A stretch of DNA of 64,000 nt from Physcia stellaris (taxonomy: Eukaryota; Ascomycota; Lecanoromycetes; Caliciales; Physciaceae): contig JABSSW010000074.1 in assembly GCA_018902385.1 (NCBI GenBank), positions 1-64,000 on the forward strand. The letters run 5' to 3'. The position numbers and the translations under genes were made by a program. Below, piece by piece: positions 22,340 through 33,887 of the stretch (its first letter is position 1; every line of letters starts with the position of its first letter). The notes below the pieces were generated by a model. The model did no database searches. It saw only the letters and a program-made list of their open reading frames with translations, and had not been told where the DNA came from.

Positions 22340-25300
22340 CCAATCCTTAGTAAAATTGAGTTAGGGCAGTAAAATTACCAAGTGTCTACTGGAAGGGGAA
22401 TGAGGGGAGATATATTCGCAAGTCGAAAGAAAATAAGCCCGCGAATACCGCGCATCGGGCCACGATAGAATCTCGTACGCCGATAGGTCTATTCCAAACG
22501 AAGACATGGCTACGCTATAGAGAAGCATGATCTATGCGTAAGCAAGGGGATACTCGCCGGTGAGCTTCTCAATACGAGCCGTGCACGCGGATCTACAGTA
22601 TTAGGCGAGGATCTTTGCTAGGATGCTGGGAAAAGCAAGCAATATGCCGGCAAACGAGGGAAGACCTGACAGGTTTGGTACAAAGACTTGACGCAGTAAT
22701 GAAAGGCTAGAAATAAATTCTGAGCTTGGGATAGCGGTTGTTCCCTCAAAGCAGTACAAGCTGACAGAAGGGTCAGACCCACGGACGTCTCATCGGCACC
22801 TCTGCCGCATTCTATGGGTAGGATATGGTACTAAATCGCAAAAAAAAGCGGTGAATGTCGTTACATAATGCCTTAGTGCTTAGCTATGCTCCGATGTGCT
22901 CCTGACCAAGACTTTGCGTCGACCTTAGGATGCTTGGCAACAGCCACTGGTACGGCTGATTGGGCTGAGCAGCACTTTCGGATGTACCTAGGTACCTAGT
23001 ACTTTGGTATGAGTGTCGATGTGATCGACTTCTCGATTCAGGGCAACCACTTGTCTTTATTTTCAATTGCCATCTGTAGACCTTCGCTGTTAGCGCAAGT
23101 CGCGATGTGTTGGATCCTGCACGTAGGCTGACGATAAGCATTCAATTCCCAGATACAGTCAGCACCATACATGCCAGCCCTAACAGGCTCGATTCGGCAA
23201 GAGCTTCCTTAAAGAACTAGAGGTTTCCAGCCGGCAACTCCTAGTTTCACTTGTTCGGTGGCTGCTTGTCGAGAACCACGGTGTTGGATCAGGGCGCTCA
23301 CGAAGACGTGGTACCTACGAGTAATGGAGCCAAAACAAGTCGTAGGTAGCGAACACTGGCGCTACGTGTCGAGGGGGCTTCCAGGAAGATGGGTGGTGGT
23401 CCTGTAAAGGCTTTGAATCCCGCAACGGAGCTTGCCTCTCTCAGCTGCGACTGTGTCAGCCACTATCTGCGACTACATGAGGGGGACATCATCCGATTCA
23501 ATGGATAACGGATTCGGATTTCGGCGGGTCTAGAATACGAAGTCTGACAGCTGCTTATGTTGCACAACATCCTTGGCATGCATTTACGAGGAGCAACCCC
23601 GCACAGCCTTGTCCATGGCTAAGATTGATTTGATTGGGCTACAAGCCAACGGATCCCCGCTACAATAATAATAATGTATCTTGAGGCTGCGGCCGCCGGT
23701 CTGGAATGTTCAGGTTCCAAAGAGGTAAGACTCATCGCCCATGGAAAAACCTGGGCTGGTCCACTAGCTGTTATTGGAATCGATGCCGCGGCCAATTATT
23801 CGACGGCGTTCGGAAAATGGGAACTTGGCCATCCTCGTCCGGAAAGACTACTGATAGGGTCGATCTTGTTCAAAGCCTGGAACAGGTGGGGATATCTGGA
23901 ATAATGAGAAAGTCGGTCCGGCCTATTGAGAGATGTCATCGACAATCATATCATCGGGACTATGTACTAGAGGAATCCAATGGGGGCACAATGTGACTCT
24001 ACCCAGAAGGTGATGAGCGATTGTGTTTTCTTCTTGCCAATATGAAGAGCTCTCAAGCTCAAGAATAGGGCTCGATGGTTGTTGCTGTAGATTGTGAACA
24101 CCCTAGTCCAGACCGACCTTTCTGAATCTGAATCTTCCATACAGCGACATATCAATGCTTCGACCAACCGGAGTGAGGAAGCCTCGATGAGTTGCCGAAG
24201 TATCCAGGCAAAGAAGAGATCACTGATCAGTGGGATCATCCTGTAGCCTAGGAGGCATCCATTCTACTAGGGTGATCGCCTGCGATGAGGAGAGAGTGCT
24301 CTTTGAAGTTGTAGAAGTCCGTAAAATGCGGAATAGAGGCAGTTTGTTTTCATACTCGAAGACATCCATGAACCCCTTCCGCAGGAACCTCTAACAGTTG
24401 GGCAACGCGCGTCGGGTACCCTCAAAGTCTTATCGAGTAGATAGCTTTATATCTCGTATATTCCGTCAGCAGTCCTGCCAGAGTCTGTGTGTCCCTCCTT
24501 GCAACAATGGATTTACCTCCACCTCGTTGAGGGCAAGGACGGAGTGTTGTTTTATGTTTCGCAAGCCATCATTGTATTCTCCAAGCTTTCAGCCAGAAGA
24601 TTCCTTATTATAGGCACTCAGCGTCGATGGGACGCTTATTATGCCTTTCCACTCCTCATCCTGTGCGACGCTGCTTCTATCTTTCGTGGCCAGTTGTTAT
24701 CGGAAGCCGCTCCATCCGATGTGGACGTGGAACACTGTACCCTGTGTTGATGTCAGCGTTGAAAGATTCAGGCACTACAGAAGGCCAGTCTACATATTTG
24801 TCTCAGCTTGAGGAAACGGAATACTCATCGTACTAGATACTGGAAGGTGAGAGTCCTTCCCACCATGGCGCAAACCATGCGGCGCTGGCTACTCGTCGAG
24901 TCTCCTGAAGGAGCCTTGGTTCTTATAGTCCCCCAGTAGAGATACAATTATCAGCAGCGGCAGGCTTTTTGGCCTTGATCTGAGGTCCGAGATTGCCTGG
25001 GTTTCGGCTCATGTGTTTAGTGTTGTTCATCGGGCTTGTCGGCGTCTTGTATCGCAGGAACCCATCATCATTCATCTGCAGCCATAAAGAAGCGCTTACA
25101 GTAATCGGCCTCGAGATCAGATGCGATACTTCGGATGTACTTGACTGAGGTGTACCAGGGTGTCAGTGCAAAGGTGTGAGGGACGATTCTTGATGATAAC
25201 TTCGGAGATCGGAGAAACTTTGGACCGTTTCAGTTCTTGCCCCGCGGCTGACTCTACCTACTGTAGCTACCTTATTGCCCCTACGGTAGAGTAGGGCAAT

Positions 25301-25460
25301 ATCGCACTCGGGGCTATATTACTTCATGGCTATCTTGTGTATACCCTCGCTTGAGTAGCCACCCTTCTCGATTTACCTCATCTGCGATGCGGTCCCGACA
25401 ACATCTTTACTCTACTGGTTGCACACCTTCGTCCACTACTTAATCCCGAAGCAGAACGGT
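22340..25460. other. Long gene-poor stretch
   Basis: About 3.1 kb with normal GC but no frame that I can support. The longest frames (about 85-96 codons, for example 23706-23996 plus) have no family resemblance. It probably contains the laccase promoter at its left edge. Old repeats or lost genes may account for the rest; I see no clear repeat ends. Confidence 0.45.
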
Positions 25461-25467
25461 GTCGTCG

Positions 25468-26830
25468 TTAGTATCTCTTGCCTCCTTTCCATGGCCATTC
25501 CAGTTTCCAAAGTCTAGGATCCGAGCCTGAGCCTCGGATATAGCACAGATAATAGTATGTACAAAATACTACGAAGCTTAGAGGTCCCGTCAAGGCCCAG
25601 AAGATCCAAAAATTATTTGCCATCAGGATTCTCTCTTCCTGATCTTCGAAGTTGAAGAACTCGGAGCCGAAGATAGCCTGTTGCTCTGTTTAGTGCGACT
25701 ATAGATCAATGGATCAGAGTATCTCTCTCACTGCAATGGTGGCTAATGGAAGGAATGCCATGGTTACGCTCGCGATTGCCTTCATAGATTTGCTGTCGTT
25801 CTTCATGACGTGACTGTCATGCTGAGTCACCAGATTGAAAGACTGATTGAGCTCAGTAAACAATTAAGACAGATCTGGCCTTGACGAATTCTCACCAAAT
25901 TGATAACGTTCTGCATTCGCTGCTGCAGACTCGTCATGCGCAAGTCCCATACCTCGAATTGTACCGCTTTCTGGGCGAGGTATTGGCCCGTCGATCGCAT
26001 AGTGTGTCTCGCAGCGTCGCCTTGGGGTGGCTGCTTTTGCAGCTCTTGATGGAATTTACCAAAATGGGCCATTATTAGTTGGCCCGCGGCAGAACCCTCT
26101 TTCAGATGAAGAATGTGCTTTGCCATATTGTGGAGCCCAACAAAGTCATGCTTGACGTGGTTGCGGTCGGTCCCCGCCTGGTGGATCATATCGTGGGCCA
26201 TATCGAGAGCCATCTAGGCACATATCCATCAATTGCTCCTTCATGCAGATTGTTCTGGATAACTCACACGTTCCATCCTATTAAACTCTGCTCCGACCAT
26301 GCTAACAATCCCTTGGGCTTGCAACCACAATTCGTCCAGGCAGATCACAAAGAGACTGAAGGGATCAACAAGGACCTCGGATAGATCGCCATCCCACAAC
26401 CGTTGAAGTCGATCCCTTAGCTCTATGGAAGCGCTGAATATTACCAGAGTTACAGAAGCACTGTTTATGTCCTGAGGGTCACTCCATCGCATGAAAACGC
26501 TCGTCCGTACCCACGTCCAATCTCCATGACTGAGGACAGTGTGACTTGGATCAGCAGTGTTTGGTGGTTGAACAGCTGCTTGTTGAAGTGTAAAGTGTTT
26601 ACACAGGAAATGGAAAAAAGAATCTAATCTTCACAGTTAGCCTGACTTGACAACATGGACGATGATCAAGCGTACAGTAACTCGACTTGTCGTAGTGGGC
26701 ACCGAAAGAATGCGTCACTGCCTCGAGTCGTTGGGATATGAAATCCGAAGGGATGGCGTAGTGGTCAAACACAGTTTGGATTCCAGCTCCAGTCCTGCTA
26801 CTGGCAACATCTAAAGGTGCAAAACTTGGT
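25468..26830 (-). CDS. CorA-like membrane protein, 5' end unresolved
   Basis: The C-terminal two thirds are clear. Exons about 26554-26268 (GDWTWVRTSVF...), 26213-25896, a following exon to about 25730 and a last exon to 25468 join by GT-AG introns. They give the DPF.LF, LAKH and long helical QRMQNVINL stretch, and then two membrane segments separated by GSEFFNFED, the layout of fungal CorA-like (Mg2+ transporter-fold) proteins. Fungal members of this subfamily usually have G-x-x-F-F in place of the bacterial GMN signature, so transport is unproven. Upstream, a coherent frame (about 26830-26640, ...AIPSDFISQRLEAVTHSFG) belongs to the same protein, but I could not find a start codon or clean junctions there. 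Either the first exon is missed or the front is decaying. Confidence 0.65.
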
Positions 26831-26839
26831 GGTGCAATC

Positions 26840-28265
26840 AGTCACCGCTGCCATCATGTAGGCAGGTCATAACTACACAACTTGCAGCCGTGGCCTGGCT
26901 CTTAGCTTTAGCGCTTGAGCATTGGTATGAATCAGGTTTTGTGTCGTAGACAGGTTACCTAAGTCTTAAATCAGCACAGCCGATGGAATGTGTTTTCTCA
27001 TTTCGGACCAGAGTACCTGGGGACCATTCAAGCAGATCAACTTGGCACAACTCAGGCCCACGAGCAGGACCGTCTCTCCTGCAACGGTCAGCAAATTCAA
27101 TCCTTCGATTGGCATCGTGGTATAAGGCTGTCATCAGGAGAAAAAGGTACGGTTGACAAATTACGTTGACGGCATCAGGGAGTCAAATGAGGACAGTGGG
27201 AGAACGGTACGGTCCAAATGCAGAACGAATCTTCATGTAACACGCGATGGATATGGTAATCATGACTTGTAATGTGTGTACGGGGTCCGAATTTGAGATT
27301 GCACCGATTAGGAACTTTTCCCGCCGCGCATGAACGCGCAATCGAAACACCCCTAGACGCAAGGAGATGCACAACGACTCTCGGGCGCAAGTATGGCCTG
27401 ATGGCAATAAAGCAGCCAATGGGAGCAAAGAGGCCGTGACCGAATTGGGTATGCTGCAGGTCCCGAGTATCTGGATCACTGACATGGGTGATCAGGCTGA
27501 ACGACGCTAACAGCGTCTCGAACAGCGTAGAGACTTCTCTTTACTGATCACTACACCACCATCGTACAGAAGTTCGCCCAATATGGATGATTGCAGAGCC
27601 GCTTCGAATCTCGATAGGCTGATGAGCAAAAAAGAAAGCAAGGGTTGTACCCCATATGGCACTGTGGTCGAGACCAGCCCCTAAGCTTCAGCTCTGTTCT
27701 TGTATGCACATTAGCACACGTACATTAGTGGCATTGGTAAGGCAGCTTCCGGTTCGTATCTGTAATCATCAGCATCTAGACTCTAGTCAAAGCTTGTTCT
27801 GCCAATCCTCTGTCCAAGACATGCTGTCAGCCTGGCAGCAAGCCACTCACGGACCCCTGTATATTACAGAGTTTTCTCACCGTCGTACCATATCGTGCTC
27901 ATCATCTCCGAGCCATATCGCACGTGGTAGGCACTCCAACCTTACGAGGACAAACCTCACTACATGACTCATCTGTGCTTGAAGGATATATAATTCGCGT
28001 GCGCCCTCTTCGCCGCCACTTCTCGGTTGTCCGTTCCTATTACACTTATCTTCAGACTATTAAGAGCTTTGACTATCAGTTCAATATAGGGAAGCTGACG
28101 ATAAATATCAATTTACCTAAGCAAAGTATTAACTTAGAACACTGTATAACATCTCTCATTCGTGTGGTCCACCGCTTTATTCCAACGGTTTAGTATTCTA
28201 AAGACTAGTCATGTCCTCGCAACCGCCAAACACCATTCCTGTTACTCAGCCGTTTTCTCATGGGG
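26840..28265. other. Intergenic, nothing supported
   Basis: Short frames only. The last few hundred bases, pyrimidine-rich and AT-rich before 28270, are a reasonable promoter and 5' leader for the plus-strand gene that follows. Confidence 0.4.
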
Positions 28266-28269
28266 TGAT

Positions 28270-31200
28270 ATGGATCCTAATGAGGTCCGACTCCGTCAAG
28301 CTCGTGCACAGGCCGCCACCATGTCTTCTGTCCCTGCTGCAAGCAATCCAGGAGCAGCTTATCCTGCAGCCGGCTCGCACGGTGGCGCCATGGATCACAA
28401 TGAAGTCCGACTGCGTCTCACTCAACAGCAAGCCTCAGCATGGACCTCTCCTATCCAGAACAGCTCAAGCCCAAACATTGCTGCTGCCTCGCTTGGTGGA
28501 CCTCATCTGCAGCAGACACTAGGACAGTCTTCACAGTACGGGTCTGGCTCGCGTCTGATCAGCCCACCCGTTTCACCCCTGCCAGGTGTTCAAACACCTC
28601 GTAGTACCTCCTCAGGACAATATTTCCCGTCGCAGTACAATGATCAGTCTCCTTACTCAGGTCAGGCTTCGCAACCAACTTCGCCCAATCAATATGGGAT
28701 CCCACATCAGGTAAGCTGTCACACACGTTATCTCGGAAGGTCATTGACACAAAAAGGCATATGCGAATAATTCCATTCCACATACACCAGCTCAGGGCCC
28801 TGTTGGGAATTCGTATGCTCCAGTTCCCGCATATGGGCCGTCTCAGTCACCGCCGGTAGGAGCACTCCAGCCTGAGTCTAGAAAGTCGGCGCTGCGCCGT
28901 TTCCACAATTTCCTGATGAAGCAAGGAAGTAACGAAAGACGCAGATGAACAACGGTACATATCGCGATGTAGAGATGGCAGAGGAAAAAAACAAAGCGCG
29001 TTATAGCCCTTATCCAGCCTGAACGAACTTGGTTAATGGTTTCTATAGGGACGTGCCGAGCGTGGAGCCACAAACATCTTCCATCCAAGAACGGAGTGGA
29101 GAATGAAGTGGCCGAACACTTACCAACTACCCGGAATATCCCGCGCAATGAATAACCGTCGTCACCGAGATGTAATGCAGCGTGCCAAAGATTTCCCATC
29201 CGAGGACTACTATCTAAGCCCATACGACGGCCACCTGGCCAAGTTGTTCGTGCAGACCACACAGGAGATCTACGATGCTAATCCGAATTCGACCTGGAGG
29301 CGTACTTACATTCGTAATCAAAGCCCTCTCATACTTCAAGTAGCAAATTGGGTGCTTTACTCATTGCCTGCGGATGGTAGAGAAGCTGAGGGTCAAGATA
29401 TCGCGATGATGGGCTTGAAATGGATCCCCGCCTGCGTTGCCATTCTGTTTCTGGTTAGTTGACCTTCCCATCGCTATGCCATCTACTAAAATGCTCCATG
29501 TTAGATGATCTATCCCGTACAGGCTTCTGGGGAGGTACGCAACGGTGGCAAATACGATCAATTGCCGTATAAGTTCTGGGGGTACCCTTATCATGCTCGG
29601 AACCCCCTAGAAGAAAAGACCCAGGCTTCAAACACATCACACGGTCTTGTTCGTTCCTCACCCTCAGGAGATCCTCAAAATGGCGATTTGTCTAGAAACA
29701 CTCTCAATCCTATCTCAGAAAGGCCAGTCGAGCCGAAGTACCTTTGCTTCCTCAGAGAGACTCAAGGTGCCGACACGCACGAAGTGTCACACTGGAAAAA
29801 ACAAAACAACGTTGATGCAACGTACATCCTTGTATCATATACATCTGAACAGTTTCGAACGGAAGAAGAACAGCTGTTTCTTCATGACGTTGGTGAATAC
29901 GCTGCCCGAGCTGCCGGTGTCCGTGCCTACTGGGTTGGATGTTCTTGTTTAGGAAAGACCAAGGAAGAGCAAGAAAACAACGTATGGCGTATCAGCGATG
30001 TAGTCCGTGGGGCGCGCAGCCTCATCATTGCACTCTCTAGTCCGGATGGCCCGGCAGAGTCTGCCTACGATACGACAGAGCTTCTTCGGCAATGGGGCAC
30101 AAGGGTCTGGACTTTGCCAGAAGTCCTACTCATCCCGAGCAATAGCGATATCAATGTCTACGCTCGAAACGCAAGCATGGATGAGCCGATGGTCGTTCAC
30201 AAGCGAAACTTCGCAACCGTGTGGGGTGACGCATCTATCTCGCGAGAATTAATCGATCATTACGAAGGTAACCTGATCCTCAGCTCCTTGGAACTCGTCA
30301 CTATTGCTCTTCGCTGCTTGCACAACCGGCAAAAGGGTTTCACCTTCCAGGTGACATGGCTTATGCTTTGATGGGTCTTCTAAGACGAAGACCTAACATT
30401 GTCAAGACCGACACGGCATTCCAGGCTTTCGCCCGCCTGTCTCTTGCCAACGACAATGACCTCTTACTCGAGCGCCTTATTTGTGTTCTCCCAAAGACAC
30501 TGCATCAACCCTGGTACGAAATGGAAGACCAATGGGGCGTCTCCTTGTGGGATATCGCTCCAACAACGCAGGTGTGCGGTATCGCGGACGAAGACACTGT
30601 AATCATAGACGGGGCCTACGCAGCCCCAATCCGCTGGAAAGCCTTCGCAACAGTAGCCAACCTCACCAAGGACAGCTGGCGCCGCTTCTTTTTTCGCTAC
30701 CTTTTCCGCTCTACATCATACTTCTTTATCGTCGGTATATCACTAGTTTCTAGCGGCGCAGCAACAGGCGATACCCCTCTGAAGGCGATTGGCGCTATTC
30801 TCCTCGTGATTGCGCTCTGCTTCATCCTCGCCTCGCCGTACATCATTCGCATTCTCTACACGGGTAAGATCTGGGGTACACAGGCCTGGTTCTTCGGCTT
30901 TGAGGGCTACCTCGACATCGGAGTTATCGAAGAACATATCTTCGGCTCGGACATGGGTCATCTCAAGTGGAGCACCAACGGCAGCCCTCTCTCCATGCAC
31001 AAGATGAATGAATACGGCGAGTGCATCGGGCAGGACCCTACCCTTAACCCGGAGACTGCAGCGAAAGTCAAGAATGCCGTCACGGCGCAGATGGGTGAGG
31101 AAAGGATCTGGACGCTGGTCGATACTTATACACTTACAGTGACGCTGTTTGAGGCCGTGAGGCCGCCCACTGCGGTGGTGCTTTGTGGGGAGGAGGGCGG

Positions 31201-31339
31201 CATGCAACGGGCGCTGCTGTGTTCTTATGATTGGGCTTCACAGACTTTGTTTCGGGAGTCGGTGTTAAGGATGGAGACTCTAATTCTGGAGCAGATACAG
31301 AGGGCTGGGAGGTTGAGAGTAGGACTGAGGCGGACTTAG
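28270..31339 (+). CDS. Large HET-associated-type membrane protein
   Basis: A big fungal protein, roughly 850-900 residues, of a family common in Pezizomycotina and often near heterokaryon-incompatibility genes; its biochemical role is unknown. The N-terminal part is Pro/Ser/Gln-rich with two MDxNEVRLR repeats (28270 and 28389). Then come a domain with PNTYQLPGI, a first hydrophobic segment (GLKWIPACVAILFL), a domain with YILVSYTSEQF, YWVGCSCLG and RVWTLPEVLL, then YALMGLLRRRP, and two membrane segments near 30.70-30.86 kb. Clear introns are 28711-28756 and 29455-29502; another ends at 29049. At about 30350 the reading frame must move by one base between ...KGFTFQ and GDMAYALMG with no room for an intron. 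That means a one-base indel, either real or an assembly error. Start 28270 is chosen for the repeat; 28211 is an alternative. Confidence 0.7.
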
Positions 31340-31800
31340 TCATTCTGATCTGCTGCTCCGTGGGCTTGTTGGTTTCCCTGGCGTTGGATACTCTGGGCTG
31401 GTTTGGCGATGTGACGGTTTTCTTTTTGGTTCTGAGGTCGCTCTCATTGTGGACTAAAACACCGCGCGTATAATAACGTATTGGGTACTCCTCTCTAACA
31501 AAGTCAAATGATATGATGATAGCCCGACTTGGGAAGGAGATCATTGCCAAAGATGCTTTCGTATCAGATACAGCGATTTCCTGTCTCACAACAGGCTAGT
31601 ATGACTTTGTCTATGAACACACCACTTCAGTGCCCAATTGCCTCGGTAGCCCAGTAACAAGTGATGCGGACTTTAGAGATTACAATGAAGGATCCACGTT
31701 TACTTGACTTTGGAACAACCAGTTTGATAGAACTCCTTTATATGATATCCCTCTGTTCCGCTTCCGAGATCGAATACCTGTCGCGCTATGGCTAACTGAA
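31340..31800. other. Convergent intergenic region
   Basis: Lies between two genes that point towards each other. No coding frame of its own; it should hold both 3' untranslated regions. Confidence 0.5.
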
Positions 31801-31805
31801 TATGC

Positions 31806-32954
31806 TCATTCTGCGAATACAATATAATCTTCCTCATCCCAAGCCTTATTCGCAGCCGATACTCGCTGCACCTCGTCCAAAAACACCCGCGGCAATCTCC
31901 TAGCCGTGCTATCCACTCCTTTCCTCTTCAATATCACGGCACTAGCTTTCAGATAGGTCGAGCTGAACTGGTCCCAGAGCTCCCGGTTGAGGTATGGGGT
32001 GGGATAGTAGGGGTCGTTGCCTATAAAGGCCGGAACAAGCTTCTTCTTGACATCTTCCTCCGTAAGAGATATGAGATTCGCCTTGTCAAAGTCGAGCATC
32101 CACAGGTGTATTGCTCTGCGCCTAAACTTGATAGTCTCGTGATCGTATGGCTCCACAGACACATCAGTGTGAGGCCTCGGTCGCTCTATGCTCCCCGTAG
32201 CCGAGCAGCCAAGCACGAACTCCATATCCATCCCATCAACCTGAGCCTGCCAGTGCACAATCGCTAGCCCGACCGCCATTTCCGCTGCAAGCTCGTTGAT
32301 CTCCAACCCCAGATCTTCCATCATGTTGAGTCGCATTGGGAAGTTCCTTAGGGAGTCGTATACGGCTGATTGCTGCTCGATCGATTCTTCTTCGCCGAGA
32401 TATACGCGAACTAAACAGTCTTTGTTTTCTGGATCCTGCTTGGCTTCTTTTTGGACGGTTTCGGATTCATCGAAGAACATGTCGATCAGGCAATGCTGCA
32501 CCTCTTCAGGTAATGGCAGTATCCGGTCTACGGAGAAGAGCGGCTGCTTGGTGCGGTGGCTTGCGGGGAACAGCGGTAGGGCGTTGGCCCAGAACTTTTC
32601 ATGCGTGGCCAGGTGAAAATCGTAACACATGGGTGCCCTGGGTATTGAGAGGTTTGGGAATGCTTCTTGGAGGGCTGTTAGCGTATCTGCTACTGCACAG
32701 TAAACTTTATTGGTGTAGCAGAAGTCCCGCCAGAGAGCTGCTTGGTCGGAACCTTTCTTGTATGCTCGTTCCGTGCCCGGGATCTCGAAAACGGTTCCAC
32801 AGGTGCCTAGTCCGATGATCCTCAGGGGCTCTTGCTTTCGGCCGACCTGTTCGTCGGCTTGCTGTGATTGGGGTGATAGCGCTCTTTTCAGCAATTCGAC
32901 CGCCGTTTCCCGATTCCGGACTTCTTCTAGACTTAGCTGGGTATGCTGCGACAT
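31806..32954 (-). CDS. DUF3669 domain protein
   Basis: An intronless gene. The frame opens at 32984, but the ATG at 32954 (MSQHTQLS) is the more natural start. It encodes about 382 residues. The glycine-rich IGLGTCGTVFEIPGT stretch followed by AYKKG recalls a kinase P-loop and lysine. Together with DFCYTNKVY, the PRAP..YDF segment, and AVGLAIVHW and LWMLDFDKAN near the C-terminus, it identifies the fungal DUF3669 family, a kinase-like fold of unknown function expanded in filamentous ascomycetes. LDFDKAN may correspond to the metal-binding Asp motif. No signal or membrane segment. Catalysis is not established for the family. Confidence 0.8.
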   Translation of the reverse strand: MSQHTQLSLEEVRNRETAVELLKRALSPQSQQADEQVGRKQEPLRIIGLGTCGTVFEIPGTERAYKKGSDQAALWRDFCYTNKVYCAVADTLTALQEAFPNLSIPRAPMCYDFHLATHEKFWANALPLFPASHRTKQPLFSVDRILPLPEEVQHCLIDMFFDESETVQKEAKQDPENKDCLVRVYLGEEESIEQQSAVYDSLRNFPMRLNMMEDLGLEINELAAEMAVGLAIVHWQAQVDGMDMEFVLGCSATGSIERPRPHTDVSVEPYDHETIKFRRRAIHLWMLDFDKANLISLTEEDVKKKLVPAFIGNDPYYPTPYLNRELWDQFSSTYLKASAVILKRKGVDSTARRLPRVFLDEVQRVSAANKAWDEEDYIVFAE

Positions 32955-32989
32955 ATTGAAAACAATGATTCCGAAGTCGTCCAACGGGT

Positions 32990-33885
32990 GTTTCTTTTTG
33001 GATGATAGTGGTAGACTTTAATATTATTTGTAATAATGTTGATGATAATATGTACTTTGTGGAACTAATTTAAGAAATGTATGACTCACTCTCAACGTTT
33101 CGGGATGGACACGTTGAAAGCCGAGTTGGGAAAAAGGTTTGTTCTATAAGCCCTTTTCTAAACAGATACAGTCATTGAATGTCCCTAGGCGGGTTATCGT
33201 GGTTTGATCCTCTTCTTGTTTTTGGGCAATTTCGGTAGTGGACCTACAGTGTAAGAACCACGGTTCACTTCAAATTCCTTGATATATCTCAAAGCTTTGA
33301 GTTGAGACGGATCATAAAGTAGAAATTGCTTCACTCGGGTTTTCCTGCGGGGAGGAGGCTTGTTTATCTCCCCCGCCAGAAGTTCTCTACGGGAACCACG
33401 ATGTATAGCATGATTTTGTAAGCTTTTTAAGTTTCTTCCACTTCAAAACAGTAAAGACTCGCCACTATCACTGCAATTTACTTAAATAGCATGCCTCGAG
33501 TTTTTTCTATTGCATCTTTACGAACCCCGGCAATAGATCTCCGTAACATCATAGGATGGAACCTAAGGCGAAGATGCTCGAAGCTAACATGGTCGCACGA
33601 GAAATCCATTGTGTGACTCTAGGAGAACGCCGTTTCAGAGCAGAGATAAAAAAATCTCGAGTCAGATGCTTTCCTTGATTTCCCGTGCATGGGGTGACAA
33701 ATTGTGGGATGATGCTATCTTCCTTCTGATACATCTCCACTAATATAACAAAACGCGTACCTGTTATTGACACAAGATATATGAATATGAAGTCAAAGAC
33801 CTATCATCTTCTGATTCAGTGCCAAATCGGGTAATCGTAGGTCCGTCACTGACCTTGTCGGGAGCTGTGGATTGCCGCATGACCT
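32990..33885. other. Intergenic, nothing supported
   Basis: The upstream region of the DUF3669 gene, and the 3' flank of the photolyase. A 74-codon minus-strand frame at 33549-33773 has no resemblance to a known protein. Confidence 0.5.
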
Positions 33886-33887
33886 CA

